Of a DNA stretch of 64,000 bases, positions 62,582 to 64,000 are shown piece by piece; positions within the stretch are counted from its first letter, which is position 1; the number at the start of each line of letters is the position of its first letter. The stretch spans positions 96,678-160,677 of the forward strand of contig BOKF01000018.1 of assembly GCA_016860845.1 (NCBI GenBank). The letters are read 5' to 3'. The position numbers and the translations under genes are program-made. Below the pieces are notes generated by a model. That model was not told the DNA's origin. It saw only the letters and a list, made by a program, of their open reading frames with translations, and made no database searches. Source of the stretch: Chloroflexota bacterium (GTDB lineage Bacteria; Chloroflexota; Anaerolineae; 4572-78; J111).

Positions 62582-64000
62582 GTGAGACTTCTCAGATTGA
62601 TTTTTCTCAGCAATATTCATTGGTTCAGACTTTTTGTAATATCTTGCTGTGCGCTGGCGATATTTTTTATCCTTTTTTTAGCCCCTCCCATTGGGTGGCT
62701 TTGGGTCAATTCGGCTAATCCATTCTACGTTACCAATGGTAGCGGTGGCAAGGCTATCCACAGCGGTGACTTTATGCCCTATCTTTATTCACCCCAACAG
62801 CAGCAAGACTACAAGATATATCTACCAATTATTTCATTAAAAAATACCGGACTCCTAAGGGTAGACCCAGCCAATGGGCGCTATTTTAGCAATGGTCGTG
62901 GTCAGGCCATCTTGTTGACCGGATCGCACACCTGGGCAAACTTTCAAGATGCCGGTGAATCGGATCCGCCTCCAGTTTTTGATTACAGTGCTTATCTTAA
63001 CTTTCTGGGGGCCAACCAGCATAATTTCTTCCGGTTGTGGCGGTGGGAACAGGCCAAGTGGGCTCCCTGGACGGGTGGCGACATTTGGTTCGATCCTATG
63101 CCTTACCAGCGTCCAGGCCCTGGGACAGCCTTGGATGGCAAACCGAAATTTGATTTAACCCAATTCAACCAGGCTTACTTTGACCGATTGCGAACCAGAG
63201 TAGTCGAGGCGGGCGAGCGGGGCATCTACGTATCAATCATGTTATTCGATGGCTTCAGTATTGACAATAAAGGGCTCATTGGTAATCCGTGGTGGGGACA
63301 CCCCTATAATGCTCAGAACAACATCAATGGGCTCGATGGTGACGCCAACAAAAATGACCAGGGGGAGGAGACCCATACCCTGCAACTAGCGGCCGTGACG
63401 GCAGTTCAAGAGGCTTATATCCGTAAGGTGATTGACACGGTTAATGACCTGGATAATGTACTATATGAAATTAGCAACGAGAGCCATCCCAACTCGCAGG
63501 AGTGGCAGTACCATATGATCAATTACATTAAGGGTTATGAGGCCACTAAGTCTAAACTGCATCCGGTTGGGATGACCGTCGAGTATCCCAATGGCAGTAA
63601 CACTGAGCTCTTTGCCAGTCCGGCCGACTGGATTTCTCCTAATCCAGAGGGTGGATACAAAGACAATCCTCCGGCTGCCAATGGAAGCAAGATAATTATT
63701 TCAGATACAGATCATTTATGGGGGATTGGGGGTGATCGGCAATGGGTCTGGAAAAGCTTCACGAGGGGGATCAACCCTATCTATATGGATTGTTACGCTG
63801 AAATTTATTGTGATGGGCAGGATCCGAATAATGATCCCACGGTGGTGAGTGTGCGGCGCAACCTGGGCTATGTTCTGAGTTATGCCAAACGGATCAACCT
63901 GGCGGCGATGGTTCCTCGGCCGGATTTATGTTCGAGCGGTTATTGTCTGGCCAATCCGGTGGCGAGTGGAGCGGAGTATCTGGTCTATCTGCCCACCGGG
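62582..64000 (+). CDS. Secreted glycosidase-like protein, 3'-truncated paralogue of 58988-60559
   Basis: This frame is open from the GTG at 62582 to the window edge (473 codons), so the 3' end lies outside. The N-terminus has basic residues and one hydrophobic segment (about 16-38). KIYLPIISLKN near residue 85 is a variant of the LPIILK motif. RVDPANGRYFSNG, GSHTWANFQ, FFRLWRWEQAKW, YEISNESHPNSQEWQ and IIISDTDHLWGIGG match the upstream paralogue. The last 127 bases are identical to 60190-60316. A TATAAT at 62528-62533 may be its -10, but no good -35 is present. Confidence 0.8.
   Translation, partial: MRLLRLIFLSNIHWFRLFVISCCALAIFFILFLAPPIGWLWVNSANPFYVTNGSGGKAIHSGDFMPYLYSPQQQQDYKIYLPIISLKNTGLLRVDPANGRYFSNGRGQAILLTGSHTWANFQDAGESDPPPVFDYSAYLNFLGANQHNFFRLWRWEQAKWAPWTGGDIWFDPMPYQRPGPGTALDGKPKFDLTQFNQAYFDRLRTRVVEAGERGIYVSIMLFDGFSIDNKGLIGNPWWGHPYNAQNNINGLDGDANKNDQGEETHTLQLAAVTAVQEAYIRKVIDTVNDLDNVLYEISNESHPNSQEWQYHMINYIKGYEATKSKLHPVGMTVEYPNGSNTELFASPADWISPNPEGGYKDNPPAANGSKIIISDTDHLWGIGGDRQWVWKSFTRGINPIYMDCYAEIYCDGQDPNNDPTVVSVRRNLGYVLSYAKRINLAAMVPRPDLCSSGYCLANPVASGAEYLVYLPTG
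63874..64000 (+). repeat. Second copy of the 127-bp identical tract (cut by window end)
   Basis: This copy is identical to 60190-60316. It continues to the last base of the window, so its right boundary is unknown. Confidence 0.9.

Noticed and set aside
1..64000. Mobile elements, prophage, tRNA or rRNA genes
   Set aside because: I found no transposase, integrase or phage protein, and no recognisable tRNA or rRNA segment, although a dedicated tRNA scan was not possible.

Overview
The window looks like a chromosomal segment of a Chloroflexota bacterium, probably of the Anaerolineae type. The clues are Thr-Pro linkers of the PVPPTATNT type, secreted proteins ending in an F/YLPIILK-like tail, moderate GC and many extended -10 promoters. 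I see no rRNA, tRNA, transposase, prophage or CRISPR array. Species-level identity cannot be read from the sequence.

Layout. 1-4059: three secreted or membrane-anchored proteins of unknown function; the first is cut by the window edge. 4212-9745: start of a surface-glycan locus with a GmhB-like phosphatase, a hexapeptide acyltransferase, a membrane GT2, a B12-binding radical SAM enzyme and an HddA-like heptose kinase. 9985-17133 (minus strand): a three-gene operon of secreted proteins (glycosidase-like, PQQ-propeller, unknown). 17134-17670: a regulatory gap with a perfect 28-bp palindrome, an orphan terminator and a promoter. 17671-32535: an anchored sialidase-like protein, a Wzt/Wzm-type ABC exporter, a formyl-sugar module (formyltransferase, WbqC, WecE-like aminotransferase), an M28 peptidase with duplicated domains, and several glycosyltransferases. 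32736-47142: further glycosyltransferases, an epimerase, an O-antigen-ligase-like protein, a nucleotidyltransferase, DeoB and a pyruvyltransferase. 47218-56294: two more transferases and a CDP-sugar cassette (SDR, C-methyltransferase, RmlC-like, DUF4910 peptidase-like, GSA-aminotransferase-like, RfbF), then a PIG-L deacetylase. 56451-64000: a GT-C enzyme, a methyltransferase, two GNAT-like proteins and two paralogous secreted glycosidase-like proteins; the last is cut by the window edge.

How it fits together. Roughly fifteen glycosyltransferases plus modification enzymes (acyl, formyl, pyruvyl, methyl, deacetylation) would build a complex, heavily decorated surface polysaccharide or glycoprotein glycan. 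The ABC pair would export it, and the ligase-like protein would polymerise or attach it. Secreted glycosidase-like and peptidase-like proteins would remodel it.

The strongest non-gene signal is a promoter architecture found upstream of four transcription units (4088, 17608, 32637, 34003). Each has TTC-starting repeats phased at exactly 11 bp, with the last repeat exactly 25 bp before an extended -10 (TGnTAnnnT). A fifth, variant copy lies at 5678. This resembles the direct-repeat operators of PhoB/PhoP/OmpR-family regulators and suggests that one regulator controls the glycan locus.
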